A stretch of DNA of 64,000 bases from Cymbidium sinense (taxonomy: Eukaryota; Streptophyta; Magnoliopsida; Asparagales; Orchidaceae). The DNA lies in assembly GCA_021442155.1 (NCBI GenBank), contig CM038229.1:72560443-72624442 (forward strand). Reading direction: 5' to 3'. The notes beneath the pieces are model-generated. The model had not been told where the DNA came from. It saw only the letters and a list, made by a program, of their open reading frames with translations, and did no database searches. The position numbers and the translations under genes are program-made. Shown piece by piece: positions 11,840-23,200 of this stretch (positions within the stretch are counted from its first letter, which is position 1; every line of letters begins with the position of its first letter).

Positions 11840-12300
11840 TCTGGGAGATAATCATTTAAAGGAGACCATTCAAGCATAGGGTGTGCTGCTAGGAAATCTG
11901 CCACTATTTGTCCTTTTACAGCATGAAGAGGAATATAAGTGATCTCAAATTATAATAAAATCATTGACCATCATGCTAAACACCCAGACAATGTTGGTTG
12001 GGTCATGAGATATTACAATGGATTCACCCTTGAAATCATGCTACCCTTATGAGAAAGCATATAATGCCTCAGTTTCTGAGCAGCAAAAACTAAAGCTAAG
12101 CAATGTATCTCAATAGGAGGATAATTCTTTTTCGTTGGCATAAGCCTGCGACTTAGAAAATAAAGGGTATTTTCCTTCCTTTCTTTATTTGTTTGAGCTA
12201 ATAAAGCCCCAAGAGATTCATCTATAGCCACAGTATAGAGAATTAATGGCTTTCCCAAAATCGGGGAAGCTAAAATGGGAGGATTCATTAAATATTACTT
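11840..12300 (-). pseudogene. pol: First RNase H domain and tether, fragment C
   Basis: The reading frame at 12013-12288 shows LYTVAIDESLGALLAQ, then LYFLSRRL and NYPPIEIHCLALVFAAQKLRHY. These are the usual RNase H blocks of Ty3/gypsy pol, with the Glu of YPPIE present. Downstream text to about 11840 continues the domain with stops. It normally degrades the RNA strand of RNA:DNA hybrids during reverse transcription. It directly follows RT with a small frame break at about 12290. Confidence 0.82.
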
Positions 12301-13230
12301 TAGGTTTTTGAAGGTACCCTGGCATATTTCATCCCAAATAAATTTGGAATCTTTCTTCAGTAATGTTGCAAAGGGTTGGCACCTTCTAGATAAATTTGAT
12401 ATGAATCTCCTTAGGTATGCAAGCCTTCCCTGGAATGATCTTAGCTGTGCAAGACTTCTAGGTGGAAAAATTTCTATAATAGCTTTTATCTTTTCTAGAT
12501 CAATTTCAATCCCACGATGCCGCACTATGAACCCTAAGAATTTCCCTAAAGTAACTCCAAAGGCACACTTCAGAGGATTTATCTTTGAGTTATAGTGGCG
12601 TAATCGCTGAAAAATGACCCTTAAATCATAGAAATGATCTTGTTTTATCTTACTTTTAATTACTAGATCATCAATATAGCATTCAACTTGATTACAAATC
12701 AAGTCATCGAATATGCTAGTCATAGCTCTTTGATAAGTTGCTCTAGCATTTTTGAGACCAAATGGCATGACGTGTAACAAAAAATCCCTATTGGAGTTCT
12801 GAATGCTATATGCTTTTTATTTTCTGGGGACATCTTAATTTGATTATAACCAGATGATCCATCCATAAATGAAAAGACCTCATGGGAGGAGGCTATGACG
12901 ACCATGAGTTCGGGTATAGGCAAAGGGAACTCATCTTTGGGACAAGCCTTATTTAAGTCTCTAAAGTCAACGCAGATGCATATTTGACCATTCTTTTTTT
13001 TTACTGGAACTAAGCTAGCTACCCAATAAGGGTATTGTTCCTCTCATATAAAGCCAGCTTCAATTAGTTTCTTTATTTCAATGATCACTTGTTGTTCTAT
13101 GTCTAGGCGCATTCACCTAGGAGCCTGCTTCACTAGGATGACATCAGGTTTAATTCCTTGTTTGTGCACAACCACATCCTAGGATAAACCTGACATTTCA
13201 CCATAACTCCAGGGAAAGCAATCTTTATAC
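12295..13230 (-). pseudogene. pol: Reverse transcriptase, fragment C
   Basis: Motifs in order on the minus strand are: KDCFPWSYGEM entry region, VPVKKKNGQICICVDFRDLN, FMDGSSGYNQIKM, FRTPIGIF and CYIDDLVIKSK with the YIDD catalytic pair, then LKCAFGV and KFLGFIVRHRGIEID. The thumb/connection text RSLAQLRSFQGRLAYLRRF follows. The main frame runs 12295-12780, with a shifted frame for 12720-12923 and stops further upstream. It would copy element RNA into DNA from the PBS-bound tRNA. Frameshifts make it inactive. At amino-acid level it differs clearly from the RTs at 45200-45957 and 61884-62626, so C is a separate subfamily. Confidence 0.9.
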
Positions 13231-14080
13231 TCAAAGAGTAAAGTGATTAGCTCTTCAGAATCTTCTGGACCCAATAAAGAGCTAATAAAAGTCAATTTTG
13301 GGTTTTCAGGAGTTCCTAGGTTAACCTCCTTTAATTCATCTATAGTAGATTTTATCTCTTCCTCATATTCAGGAGGTGCGCTCTAAAGTGAATCATCTTT
13401 GGATTCCTTCATTATTTTTATTAATGAGTCTTCTAGAAGAGTAGAAGAGACTTCAAAGAGTTGATCTACTTGATGATTACTTATCATTAAACAATGCTCT
13501 ATGTCGTCAAATGATTCAATAGTACCAAACCCAATGCCTGCTTTGGAATGGAAATTTCTATGTTTTTCATTCTATAAGCTCTCCATGCATTGGGCTTTAT
13601 CTTTGGGCCAAACATTTGTGATAAAACCATGTTTCACATAATTCTTTACACAAGTCGAATACCAATCAAATGGAAGTTCTATTATTTCATTGAAATATGG
13701 TTCTTGAAGATTTACATCTCCTTTTGAGCTTGCAGAACCGGGTACAGATTAAAATTTTGCTGACCTCCCCACTTCTCTTGATAGGTTGGGGGCTACTTTG
13801 ACCTCTAATTGAGATATTTTATTTTGATTTAGAAGAGTCAAAGTTAAAGTATCCACATAAATTTTTAATTTTTCATATGTGGATAGCTCAGATTCTTCCT
13901 TTAATGTTTTGATTTCTTCCTTATCAGTGTCTGATTCTAAGGAAATCTCAAACTTTATTGAAGCATTTCTACGATGGGATTCCTCATCTGAGCTAGATTC
14001 CAAATTTATATGAATTATTGGAGATTCTTTTATTTTTCTTTTTCCTCCTTTTCTTTCTTTTCATCTTTCTTGATTATTGT
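13231..14080 (-). pseudogene. Protease-RT linker region, fragment C
   Basis: This is coding text between protease and RT. It contains the run ELPFDWYSTCVKNYVKHG near 13610-13690, a GIGFGT motif near 13530, and the acidic, helical run at 13749-14003. Element F has the matching EFPFDFYLHCVQNFIQKG and GLGFGT at 61400-61570, so the segment is conserved between two diverged subfamilies. Its function is unknown to me. Ogre elements are reported to carry an intron between PRO and RT; I cannot place splice sites with confidence. Confidence 0.65.
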
Positions 14081-15000
14081 ACTTTATGCTTCAACAATAA
14101 TGGATTTCATAGAATCTAATCTAGGTTTCTTAGGCATGCAGCAAATAACATCTTCATAGAGCTCATTCTCATGAATAGAGAATGGTTTTATATCTCCTTT
14201 TATAACATATTCCACTCCATCCCTAGTGTACTTATTACACTGGTGGAGTGAAGATGGAACCATTCTATACTCATAGATCCAAGGTCTACCTAAGAGAGCA
14301 GTAAAGGAAGTTTCTGAATCTATAATGTGAAATTTAGCTTTAGTTTTCAATCCTTTTATTTCTAATAATAGAGTGATTAAACCTAAAGATTTTTCACATA
14401 TTTCGTTAAAGCCCCTTAACATCATCTTATCAGAGCTAAGTCTTATACTATCAATTTTTAAGAATGCCAATGTTCTAGAGTTCATGATGTTAACCGATGC
14501 ATCAGGATCTGCTAGAACTCTTGACAATCTTGTATTTTTAATTTTTATAGTAATATATAAAGGATGGTTATGGTCACTTGTTCCCAAAAGTAGATCCTCA
14601 TCAGAGAAAGTAACTACTGGGATCTCCTTAAAGTAGCAGGCCTCTTCTGAGGAAGTAGCTGCTAGTTGAGTCAGACATATCTCTAGATCAAGTAATGCCT
14701 ACACTAGTGATTCTCTCATTTCTTTTGAAAGAATGAGAGTGTCATAAATTCTTAATCTAGCAGGGAGCTTCCTAAGATGGTCTAGAACATTACAATCTAC
14801 TTTAGGAACCTTTATTTTTGCTGGTATTTCTTTAAGTAAGGAAAATGAACTCCCGTTTTCATCCATGATTTGCTTCCCTTTTTCTTGAGGAGTAGGAGGT
14901 AAACGAGGCGGTAAGACTCTTCCATTATGGAGATTTGCTTCAGTAATATCTCCAAGGTTCGAATCAGCTGTTCCTAATTTGACCATTCTCTTCTGATGAA
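14081..15000 (-). pseudogene. Aspartic protease, fragment C, catalytic motif lost
   Basis: Two frames (14699-14986 and 14084-14587) together match the 59944-60750 protease of element F. Shared text includes LSKEMRESL, DEDLLLG, NHPLYITI and LLGRPWI followed by VPSSLHQC. The catalytic D-S-G-A-S of F reads D-P-D-A-S here (residues ~29-33 of the 14084-14587 frame), so proteolysis would be lost. The enzyme normally cuts the gag-pol polyprotein. The region sits upstream of the linker and RT in the normal order. Confidence 0.82.
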
Positions 15001-15465
15001 TGATCAGAGTCTGACACTTCTATATCTATGATAAGTGGGTCACCATGCAAATCTTCCATGCAAGTTTCTAACCCTAAGTCATGTAAGAAATCATGTGATT
15101 CTTCTTTTTGATATTTAGTTTTTCAATATTTTTATTCTCATTTTCATTAGAAATAGCATGAATGTAAGAAATTTCATCAGAGATAGACTTTTTATTCATT
15201 CTTTTGGAATAAGTACAAAAAGATAAAGGCTTATATGGTACCGCCTTTCTATCTTTATCATACAAAGTTCTATCACTAGATACAAATGCCCCTCCCTCAC
15301 CACACTTTTTGATCTTCTTTGTAGTTGAAAATGCTGAACTGGGCTATGGTGGAACTCATATTCTAGACTCCAGTGGATCAACCAAGGTGATCACCTCCCG
15401 AGTCTGACTCCGATCCTGCATGGCAAGTTTTAAAATTTTCATCATATGTTTCTTCATAGAATGAG
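15001..15465 (-). pseudogene. Gag-protease junction remnant, fragment C
   Basis: Short broken frames (15074-15265 and 15196-15381) are rich in Lys, Asn and Ser, with KRMNKKSISDEISYIHAIS-like text. This is the position of the gag tail/PRO spacer of Tat elements, and the 59600-59940 segment of F is its counterpart by location. There are no domain motifs. It is cut at 15465 by the start of a + LTR. Confidence 0.5.
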
Positions 15466-15865
15466 TGTTTTTCTCAATTTTAGAATGAGCTCTCAACCCC
15501 CTCCATCTTGGACATAGTACTTCTCTTAGACTTTAAGAGTTCCTTAGTCTTAAGACACTTCTAGTGAGGTGAACACTCAACCTAGCCCTAGAGACTTAGA
15601 AGAGTTAGCCATAGGAATATGTCATGCCTTAGGGGTGTTAGGAAAATTCGCCTACCTTATAGCTTGAAACAAATTCCTTACTTCCTCCCTTCAAGCCAAA
15701 CTCATATCAACTCCAACTCTAACTCAAACCTTGAACCAATTCAATGGATTTTCTCAAATCATGAATCAATTCCAAATAATTGAAACTTATGATTGAAGCC
15801 CATGATTGAATTCCAAACTCCAAAATATTTCCTAAGTCCTTTAATTCTATCTTTAGTATTCTGAC
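15466..15865 (+). mobile_element. Giant LTR 5' end fragment
   Basis: It starts TGTTTTTCTCAATTTTAG, a degraded version of the LTR start TGTTGACCTCATTTTTAG. It continues with ATGAGCTCTCAACC, then the leader text shared with 45975-46330 of LTR F. Homology stops near 15865, where the unrelated insert begins. The other ~7 kb of this LTR is missing. Confidence 0.75.
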
Positions 15866-16043
15866 TTGTGGAACTTAACACCAAAGTTGGAGAAGTACTT
15901 AATAAAAGATGGCTAAATTATCAACTGCATAATTTGGTAATTGATCTCAAGAGAATTATAAAATGACGAATATCAACATAAAAAAAGAAAGAAAAAAAAA
16001 TAGTCAAAGAATGTAAAACACATTTTCTTCTTTAATAATAAAG

Positions 16044-16095
16044 CTGGAATATGAATTGTGGGAGCTCCACCAAAGTAATTTGAAAACATTTCAGC
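16044..16095 (-). pseudogene. Exon fragment like DExH-box RNA helicase
   Basis: The minus strand encodes AEMFSNYFGGAPTIHIP. From memory, this closely resembles the segment after the SAT motif of plant DExH helicases of the DHX36 type (DExH3/DExH5), where the text reads like NAELFSNYFGGAPTIHIPG. The preceding SATLN is absent and the following GFTHPV is absent. The fragment is flanked by T-rich, stop-rich, intron-like sequence, although consensus splice dinucleotides at its edges are not clear. It is a short dead piece of a host gene. The assignment rests on one 17-residue match. Confidence 0.6.
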
Positions 16096-17099
16096 ACAAG
16101 GTATAAAATAAATCCATTAAACCGATAGATAAAACTAGCTTTGAAGGATTAGGGAAGAGAAGATGGGGACCTCAGCCAGATAGAAGTTGATGGAAAGAAT
16201 TTGTGAAGAATAGGCTTAGCACCTCTAAAAATTGAAATGGTCAATAAAATTTCCTTCCATGAGCCATTGTTTCACCTCTGACTGAAAAATTCAATAATTA
16301 AAAACTAAAACAATATAAAGGCAATATAGCAATTTTGCTCATTCTTCCTTATCATGCATTGATAAGAGCAAGATAATTACAGGAAAACAAGTAGCAGCCA
16401 GCCACCATTAGGCCAAAATCGAGACATAAGGAAAAAACTGAGACATAATTATAGGAAAAATAGTAAGCATTACAATCGATTTCAATAGAGCCAACAATAT
16501 AATTACAGGAAAAATAGTAAGCATCCAGCCACCATAAGGCAAAAACCGAGACAAAGAATTCATTTAGAGTCCACTAATGCTTGCTCAACAAGTGCTTCAA
16601 TTCCACCTACTCCAACAAAACATATAATCAGCCAACCATCAATATGAATTTAGAAAACAACATAATTACAGGACATCAAAACCAAACATCAAAACCAAAG
16701 AACATATGATTTTAGGTGACTGAAGTCCATCACAAATCCTACCTAAAATAGTTGGAAGAACTGAGATAATGACCATAAATGATAAAACTACTTAATAACT
16801 ATTTCTTGGCACAAATTTTAAAGTTCACACATATTTACCATCATCCAACAACCCAGCCGAACAATAATTGAACCATAAACCATCAGAAAAACTATAAATA
16901 ACAGAGGATAAGCTGCACATTGAACCGAAGTTACTGAACCCTAAACAAGTGAGGATAATCAACACAAGTTACACAACCGAACATAGCCGTTACTCATTAA
17001 ACACATAATCCAAAAGAACATCACAAGTTGATTCACAACCGAACATCAAAACCAAAGAACAACAAAACCTAATTTTGAATGGCTTCACACACCTAATCG

Positions 17100-17335
17100 G
17101 AAGCATCATCAAATCGAAATACCAGATGTGAGCATAAAGAAAATGAACCTGGCCAACCAAGATCAAGTCGATCTCATCGAAAGAGAAAAAATTAAAGCCA
17201 GGAAGATGAGGGAACTCAAACCGAGAACCGAGAAGTGGCTCAGAGCGAGGAGAGAAAGGAGAGAGTCGAGACTGAGAACGAGTGGCGAAGGCGATTGACG
17301 ATGAGACAGAGGCCACACTCGAAGCTTACTTTAGG
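17100..17335 (-). pseudogene. CT-rich 5' exon-like segment
   Basis: The minus strand is rich in CTCTCTCC and TCGC, and is followed at GGCCAG/GTTCAT (about 17155) by T-rich sequence. This resembles a first exon or 5' UTR and donor of a plant gene. The open frame here starts at GTG rather than ATG (stop TAA just upstream), so I do not call it a protein. It may or may not come from the same gene as the helicase-like exon. Confidence 0.35.
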
Positions 17336-17439
17336 CGTGAGTCCGACTCAAGACTGCGAGAGCGATATAAGTTAGGGTAGAATACTAGAATGCAAAATGT
17401 TGAATCGATGATCGCTCTGCTAGTTAATATTCTCATATC

Positions 17440-17596
17440 CCCCTGAGCGGCTCAACGAACACACGAACTGAGCTTATGCTAAATCGAGCTCGAGCTCGTT
17501 TAATCTATGAGCTGCTTGAGCAGCTTGAGCTCGACACTGAAATGAGTTAATGAGCGATTCAAGTCGAGCTTGAGCGACAGTAGGTTTGACTCGACA
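17440..17596. repeat. CGAGCT-rich palindromic stretch
   Basis: It contains a perfect 14-bp palindrome CGAGCTCGAGCTCG (about 17485-17498) and AGCTGC TTGA GCAGCT, plus repeated GAGCTTGAGC. Such CGAGCT-rich text is common in plant noncoding DNA. Here it forms one end of the 1.7-kb insert. Confidence 0.6.
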
Positions 17597-17814
17597 CCTC
17601 GTGATGGCATCTCAACCTAGATGACCAGCTTCTGCCCAATCACCACACTACTGCTGACTGTTGTGAGGGAGGTCCCCTCACAAATGTTCCTAGCCCCCTC
17701 AAAACCTCACCCAAAATAAATGAGGTGGGCGAAGTTAGATTGTGGGAGGCTGGCCCGATCCAAGGCCAAATCCATCCTGAAAGGAAATGTGGACAAGTAC
17801 TTTTGGGCTGCCAT
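17597..17814 (-). pseudogene. ORF1/gag start of element A, truncated
   Basis: The ATG at 17814 opens MAAQKYLSTFPFRMDL, then HLIYFG, FEGARNICEG and VVIGQKLVI. The same text stands at the start of the reading frames at 29265 (element B, minus) and 56273 (element F, plus), where HLIHFGQ and ITCEG are seen. Two in-frame stops lie near residues 43 and 70. The frame ends at EMPS, where the 1.7-kb insert begins. This is the N-terminus of the first element protein downstream of the hairpin leader. I do not recognise a named domain. It may be the extra ORF1 of Ogre elements or the gag N-terminus. Confidence 0.65.
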
Positions 17815-17899
17815 TAGACTTAACTGAACTAAACTGAAACTGACTGAAATTGACTAAAAGTCTGCAATGTTGGAAAACAAATCTAAATTAGATTTCTGC

Positions 17900-19860
17900 T
17901 TTAATTTATTTTTAGAATTTTGAACCCACACTCAATAATATGAATATGTTAAGTGGGGCTCTTTGGATTTTAAGAGAGATTTTGAGTTTAGAATTGGAAA
18001 AGAGATTTTTGAATGTAGAATCCATTTTCAGTAAATTTGTGTATGTTGAAAATGGGTTCAAATATTTTTGGAGAGATTGATGCTTCCACAGGTTCATATT
18101 TGAATTTGATTTTTGAATGTGTTTGAGGACCCTTTATTTAACAAATTTGAGTATGTTAAAGTAAAGGGTCAATTGATTTTGTTTGGATTTGTGATTTTGG
18201 AATTTACTTAGCAACTTTGGGTATGCTAAGTGAGGTGTTTGAAAAAAATTTTCTTCTTTTGTTTGCCTGTTTGTGAATTATGTGTGAAATTGAAAATGAA
18301 ATCTTTACTTAGCAAATTTGGATATGCTAAATGAAGAATCCAAATATTTTATTATTTTTGAAAAGAGATTCTTTACTTAGCAAATTTGTGTATGCTAAAT
18401 AAATAATCCTAATGTGTTTTGTTTTTGATGATTTTGAAAAAAAGGATCCTTAGAAAATTTAGGCATGCTAAAGAAATCCAAATGTGTTTTATTTTTGATA
18501 ATTTTTGAAAATGGAAGTCTTTACTTAGCAAATTTAGGTATGCTAAAAAAAAAGAAATCCAAATGTGTTTTGTTTTGATTTTTGTTAAAGAGGATTCTTT
18601 ACTTAGCAAATTTAGGTATGCTAAATGAAATATCCAAATGTGTTTTGATTTTTTTTGATGATTTTGGAAAAGGGAATTCTTAGCAAATTTAGGTATGCTA
18701 AAGAAATCCAAATGAGTTTTGTTTTAATTTTTTGAAAAGAGGATTCTTTACTTAGCAAATTTAGGTATGCTAAATAAAAGATCCATGTGTGTTTTGGTTT
18801 TTGATGATTTTAAAAAGAGGATTCTTAGCAAATTTATGTATGCTAAAGAAATTCAAATATGTTCTGTTTTAATTTTTGAAGATAGGATTCTTTACTTAGC
18901 AAATTTGGGTATGCTAAATAAAGGATCCATGTGTGTTTTGATTTTTGATGATTTTGAAAAGAGGACTCTTAGCAAATTTAGGCATGCTAAAGGAATCCAA
19001 ATGTGTTTTGTTTTGATTTTTGAAGATAGGATTCTTTACATAGTAAAATTGGGTATGCTAAATAAAGGATCCATGTGTTGTTTTGATTTTTTGATGGTTT
19101 TGAAAAGAGGATTCTTAGCAAATTTAGGTATGTTAAAGAAATCCAAATGTGTTTTGTTTTGATTTTTGAAAAGAGAATTCTTTACTTAAGCAAATTTAGG
19201 TATGCTAAATAAATGATCCAAATGTTGTTTGATTTTTTATTTTGAAAAGAGGACCTTCATTTAGCAAATTTTGGTATGCTAAATGAAGAATCCAAATGTT
19301 TCGTAATTTTTTTGAAAAGGTGATTGTTGATTTTATTTTTGAAAAGATGATTGTTGATTTTATTTTTGAAAAGATGATTATTGAAAATGAAATCTTCATT
19401 CAATAAATTAAATGAAGATGTTCATTTCTACTTTTGAAAATATGATTGTTGATTTTGTTTTTGAAAATGAAATCTTCATCAAAATAAATTGAGTGAAGAT
19501 GTTTATTTGTGCTTTTTGAAAATATGATTTTAGATTTTATTTTTGAAAAGATGATTGTTGATTTTATTTTGAAATTAAAACCTTCATTTAATAAATTGAA
19601 TGAGGAAATTCATTTATGCTTTTGAAAAATATGATTGTTGATTTTATTTTTGAAAATGAAATCTTCATCAAAATAAATTGAGTGAAGATGTTCATTGTGC
19701 TTTTCGAAAAATATGATTGTTGATTTTGTTTTTGTTTTTTTTTTGAAAATGAAATCTTCATCAAAATGGATTGAGTGAAGATGTTCATTTGTGCTTTTTC
19801 AAAATATGATTTTGGAATTTATTTTTGAAAATATCCTACATATAACAATCATGAAGATTG
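17900..19860 (-). repeat. Hairpin minisatellite array, element A leader
   Basis: About 20 imperfect units, ~75-85 bp apart, sit in the untranslated leader. Plus-strand unit: arm GGATTCTTTACTTAGCA, loop AAATTTGGGTA-like, arm TGCTAAATAAAGAATCC, then a T/A-rich spacer. Examples are 18018-18059, 18128-18170 (GACCCTTTA/TAAAGGGTC arms) and 19255-19288 (perfect CTTCATTTAGCA/TGCTAAATGAAG). Units at the PBS end (19380-19800) become degraded. The repeats create long but meaningless frames on both strands. Confidence 0.85.
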
Positions 19861-20252
19861 TTAGATGAGGTTGATTTATGAAAATTTTTGTGCAAACATT
19901 TTATTATGTGCATTTGAAAAAGTGCTTTTTGGATATTATTATTTTTATAAAGGATTTATTTTTCCTTATTTATGGAATGAACCCTACCTTACCATAGAAA
20001 TGGTAAGAAGGAAGTCTTTAATTATTATTTTTGTTAAATTTTTACTTTCACCTATTGGGAAACCTAACACAGGTTTTAAAACCTTCATGGATTGAAGTCT
20101 TAAAACCTAAAAGATGTTGGCTAGCTTAGCTTAAGCATGAAATAAACTAAGTGACAACATAAAGAAAGATAGTCTCAGACTTATACAAACTACAAATCCA
20201 CTATCGATACTTGGAGACAACGATCATTTACCAAAGGTGGAGAGAGGAACCA
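19861..20252 (-). other. Element A leader next to the PBS
   Basis: Noncoding. It contains the 8-bp hairpin CTTACCAT AGAA ATGGTAAG at 19988-20007 and the palindrome GGTTTTAAAACC near 20072. Both have counterparts in element B (32061-32079 and near 32148). The rest is conserved leader text without an ORF. Confidence 0.6.
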
Positions 20253-20269
20253 TCCCAGCGGAGTCACCA
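20253..20269 (-). promoter_or_regulatory. Primer-binding site, element A
   Basis: The minus strand reads TGGTGACTCCGCTGGGA, eight bases after the LTR end CACCACA. It begins with TGG as a tRNA 3' CCA complement should. The full motif in F (TGGCGACTCTGCTGGGGA) resembles the complement of a plant tRNA-Arg 3' end. One C is missing here. Confidence 0.75.
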
Positions 20270-23200
20270 GGAAAATATGTGGTGAAATTTTCATTCTTCA
20301 TCTATCTTTTGAGAAAAATAAATGAAGAACAAAATAACAACTTTCTTGTGTTGGAAACTATGTAGATTCACAGTTGTTCTTATTAGGGTGATTGGGTACG
20401 ATATTGAGGAATGATGTACTATCTAGAGAGACAGAAGTCACCATCCTACAATGGACCTAATCATCTTAATAAGCACTCCTACGGACTATGGGTCTTCAGA
20501 TGTAGCAGAGATTCTTCCCCTATTTTACATAGAAAAGTAAAGCAGAGTTTATCTTAAATCAGGTTCATTATGTTTTCTATGGACACAAGCCCCCATAGTT
20601 AATTACATCTTAAGGAATGGGATTCCTTAGAAATACTCTCGATTAAGATAAATGATCGTTGTCTCTAAAGATTTCAAAGATAGGACTATCAATCAATTGG
20701 TTTATTTTTAGAAGATCAAGTGGGATTGATCAAGAGGAGGGAGTTATTATCAAAACTGAAGGAAGATAACTAGGGGATGCTTATGATACCAGGAAGCCTA
20801 ATAAGCATCCTAAACAATCCTATGGTTAGGCTTTATATTTTTGAAATTGAAGTGATTTATTTGTTTGAGTTGACTTTTTATTAGAAATATCAGGATTACA
20901 ATTCCACAACACAAGATCATGTAAATGCCTAAGAGGTGAGGATTTATTCTTGTAGCCCACAAAGGGAAGTAGCAACCTCTGAACTTAAATCTAGGGAGCT
21001 TTGGCGAGACCCAAGGCACGACCTAAATCTAAAGCAAAAATGAGTATTTGATTTACCTCCACAAGAGAGAATAAACCACCTCACTATTGGAATTAAAACT
21101 GCCTGGGGGTGGCCGTCAACTAACTCCTCCTACGATTTTAAATACATGTAGGCAAGTCATATGCTTTTGTAAGATAACTAGGCTGTTGTTTATTTAGAAA
21201 GAGACTAATTCTTTAAACACACTCGCTAAGAGACTAGATCATGTAGGGTATGATTACTGACTTAAATCTAATGTAAATTTTGGTTATGTTTTATTTTTAT
21301 TTTTAGATAACTGATAAGGCTAGCAAAAAAGAATAAGAGGCCTTTTGTGGTCAGGCTCCATCACATAAACCTAAAAGTAAATTGGGTAGCCTAGTTCTAC
21401 CCTTATACAACTCAGATTACAAATGAATTGATTATAATCAAAAAGGAATTCCTATTATGGGGGTCTTCATTCTTCATTTTTTATTTCTTCATTTCTTATT
21501 TTCTTTCTTCTTTCATCTTTTGGTTGGTTGGAATGTTGTTGCTCCAAATATTTCACATGGAGCATAAGATATAGTCTTATGACCAATGTTCATCCTAATC
21601 ACCCATAACATTCATCCCAAATCTTAATTGCAAAAATTACACAAAAATGGGAAAAGTAAATCTAACTAAAACCTGCAAAACAAAGATCAGCTAAACAAAC
21701 CACACAATCCCAAGCTTGTATTTAAATAAATTGGACATAGCACCCCACACATGGGTAACCAAGTCCACCTGGCTTATTTTGATTACGCTTAGGTGTATAA
21801 GCAACCTGCACAGCAAAAGCATTTATAGTTTTATTATAGCACCCCTTAAGCACAATCTCCTGTAGAAGATAATGGTTAGACTAAGATCGCCCTACCATTC
21901 AGTCTACGCACATACACCCTAATATCTAGACTGAAACATCACATCATAAAATAAAATCAAGCATTAAACCATGCACCGCCCTAACATAGAGCTAGAAATT
22001 ATGACTTACCCTAATGTGTGTGCCATTTAAGACTTGTGTGGTATGTCTTAGTTAGGCTTTAAGGTTAGAATTTTCTAAGTGTGAAAGGGTTCAACTTAGA
22101 GGGTGGTATCATTTAAGTGATTTATTTAATTTATTAATTTTATTTAATGATTTGATTTAGTTTGAATGAACCTACACTTTAATTACTAAGTGTTGTAAAG
22201 AGAGGAAAAGAAAATAAAACTTCTCTTTCCTCCCTACCTTAAGTAATTTATAAGATAGATTCATTAGTAATTTTTGTTTAGTGAATATTTTATTATGTGT
22301 TTTAATTAATCTTAAGTTTATATTTGCTCTAAATAAACCTATTCAAATAAGAAAGGCATTTTAGGATTAATTAAAGTGAATTACTATCACAAAACACACA
22401 ACACTTTATTTCTTTCTAACATGTGTATCATGCATATGAATGTATCCTAAGCATAGCTAGACATACAAATGTAACTATTTAGCATACCTTAATGATGAAT
22501 GCTAAGGGATGTTGCTTAAGAAAATTTAGATGCTTCATGATGCATGATTTTATTATGTAGAAAGAGAGGGATTCTTTTATCCATTAATCAAACACATTTA
22601 CGTGTATGAAAGACATAAGTGAGTACGGTGCCATTATTTTCTACACCAAGGGTATAAGGTACAAGACCTTATTAGGGCTACTTAAAGCGTCGCAGCCCAT
22701 AGATGTCTAGATTAATATACCACTTTTCTTAAATATATATGCATGTACAAAAAGAGATGAATGGAATGAGAGTCATGCAAAAGATTTTTATGTTTAATTT
22801 GGTTATGCAATTTACATGTGTAAATGTGAAGATCCTTCTTAAATGATAACATATGAATGAATAGGAATAGATTCAAGCAAGTGTTGTGTTCTTTTCAAAT
22901 GAACTATACACTTTGCAAATCCTATTCAAAACTATGTTAAAAGAGAAAAGAAGGAAAAGTCACATAATGCACAACTTATGTTATACTCACATGCAAGCTT
23001 ATAAGTAATCATAAGTAGCTTACCTTTCATTTGTAATCTTTGATTCATAGGTTTTGAAAATAATTTTGGATTTAATAGTGATAATATCCATCATATTCTT
23101 ACTTTAGCCAAAACATGCAATTTGACATAAAGGAAATATTTCATGTTAATTTGACTTTTTTTAAAAGTATGAATGCATGATTTCATATGACATACAATAT

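Larger units (their letters stand above)
15866..17596 (-). mobile_element. 1.7-kb insert carrying host gene fragments
   Basis: The text is unlike all LTR copies in the window. On the minus strand it begins with CGAGCT-rich palindromic sequence, then a CT-rich segment like the 5' exon of a plant gene. T-rich intron-like stretches and a helicase-like exon follow. It separates the truncated ORF1 of element A (ending at 17597) from the LTR fragment at 15466-15865. Capture of host exons suggests a Helitron or Pack-MULE-like carrier or a filler insertion. I found no convincing TIRs, CTRR end or target duplication. Confidence 0.5.

Noticed and set aside
12275..12595. 106-codon plus-strand frame
   Set aside because: Complement of the RT frame of fragment C, which carries the real motifs.
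16990..17316. 108-codon frame resembling a chloroplast-targeted protein start (Ser/Arg-rich)
   Set aside because: It starts at GTG with a stop just upstream and no in-frame ATG; better read as CT-rich untranslated or first-exon-like sequence running into an intron-like part.
18409..19162. Frames of 100 and 131 codons with repeating LAYLNLLSK- or LGMLNKGSM-type peptides
   Set aside because: Created by the hairpin repeats, on both strands, without codon constraint.
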